A DNA stretch of 13,233 bases, taken from positions 1-13,233 of the forward strand of contig JAQWDG010000029.1 of NCBI GenBank assembly GCA_028705545.1, read 5' to 3'. The notes under the pieces were generated by a model that ran no database searches, was not told the origin of the DNA, and was given only the letters and a program-made list of their open reading frames with translations. Both the position numbers and the translations under genes were made by a program. Source of the DNA: Methanoregula sp. (lineage in GTDB: Archaea > Halobacteriota > Methanomicrobia > Methanomicrobiales > Methanospirillaceae). Of this stretch, positions 12,988 to 13,233 are shown piece by piece. Each line of letters begins with the position of its first letter. The stretch's first letter is position 1.

Positions 12988-13233
12988 TTACGAGGTATGG
13001 AACTCCTCCATCATCTTGCTGCATCGCTCGGCCATGGCGGATAATTCGGCAGAGGCACTGGCGATCTCTTCGGTCGATGCGCTGGTCTCTTCGGCAAGTG
13101 CCGCCATGTCTTCCATCCGCTGCTGGTTCTCTTCGTTTGCCGACTTGACCGATTCCATGCTCGCCATCAGGCCGGAGGTGGCCTGGGCCTGGTTCTCGGT
13201 GGCTTTGGTGATCTCGGTGACGCCGTTGGAGAC
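12988..13233 (-). CDS. Methyl-accepting chemotaxis protein, C-terminal end (5' part beyond the window)
   Basis: The last 81 residues of a chemoreceptor. The sequence is an Ala/Glu/Gln/Ser-rich coiled coil with heptad character (ENQAQATSGLMASMESV, AALAEETSASTEEIASAS), typical of the descending helix after the signalling tip. AEETSASTEEIAS is the classic region of CheR/CheB-modified glutamates. It ends in MMEEFHTS without the NWETF-type tether of some bacterial receptors. The sensor domain, any membrane segments and the signalling tip are outside the window, so ligand and membrane location cannot be told. It lies 86 bp upstream of cheR on the same strand. Confidence 0.93.
   Translation of the reverse strand, partial: VSNGVTEITKATENQAQATSGLMASMESVKSANEENQQRMEDMAALAEETSASTEEIASASAELSAMAERCSKMMEEFHTS

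Overview
The window reads as a piece of a methanogenic archaeal chromosome, most like the Methanomicrobiales (a Methanoregula-type organism is my best guess; this is inference from protein style, not a database match). Supporting points are an archaeal Cdc48/VAT ATPase, a short archaeal-type ThiC, archaeal UPF0200, RNase Z and S1-OB-DHH proteins, AT-rich TATA-like boxes about 25 bp before inferred transcript starts, T-run terminators, moderately high GC coding DNA, and CheR plus a chemoreceptor on the archaeal chromosome. Gene density is high except for one gap of about 820 bp.

Layout. Positions 1-2345 (minus) hold nearly all of a Cdc48/VAT AAA+ ATPase, running off the left edge at its C-terminus. 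A divergent promoter region with palindromes separates it from a ThiC-family radical SAM enzyme (2553-3830, plus). Next is a single-cysteine carboxymuconolactone-decarboxylase-like protein with a lysine-rich tail (3964-4449). Then comes a tight four-gene plus-strand operon (about 4548-7586): a NrdG-like radical SAM protein with no ordinary start codon, a UPF0200 P-loop kinase, a metal-site TIM-barrel protein and RNase Z. All three junctions are ATGA overlaps.

Positions 7587-8406 carry no credible gene. They hold a GC-rich hairpin cluster (7622-7798) and a repeat array of alternating GATCGG/CCGATC half-sites (7839-8156). These are the least explained DNA in the window. A monocistronic S1-OB-DHH-DHHA1 phosphoesterase follows (8407-10251), then two small genes: a winged-helix-like protein behind a strong TATA box and a 62-residue unknown.

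The right end holds a minus-strand membrane-anchored extracytoplasmic protein, divergent from a small two-helix membrane protein, and then a minus-strand chemotaxis pair: cheR and the C-terminal end of a methyl-accepting chemotaxis protein. CheR methylates receptors of that type, so the adjacency makes functional sense. No tRNA, rRNA, transposase or CRISPR array was found. The most interesting points are the missing start codon of the radical SAM gene, the half-site array, and the four-gene operon, whose joint purpose is unknown.
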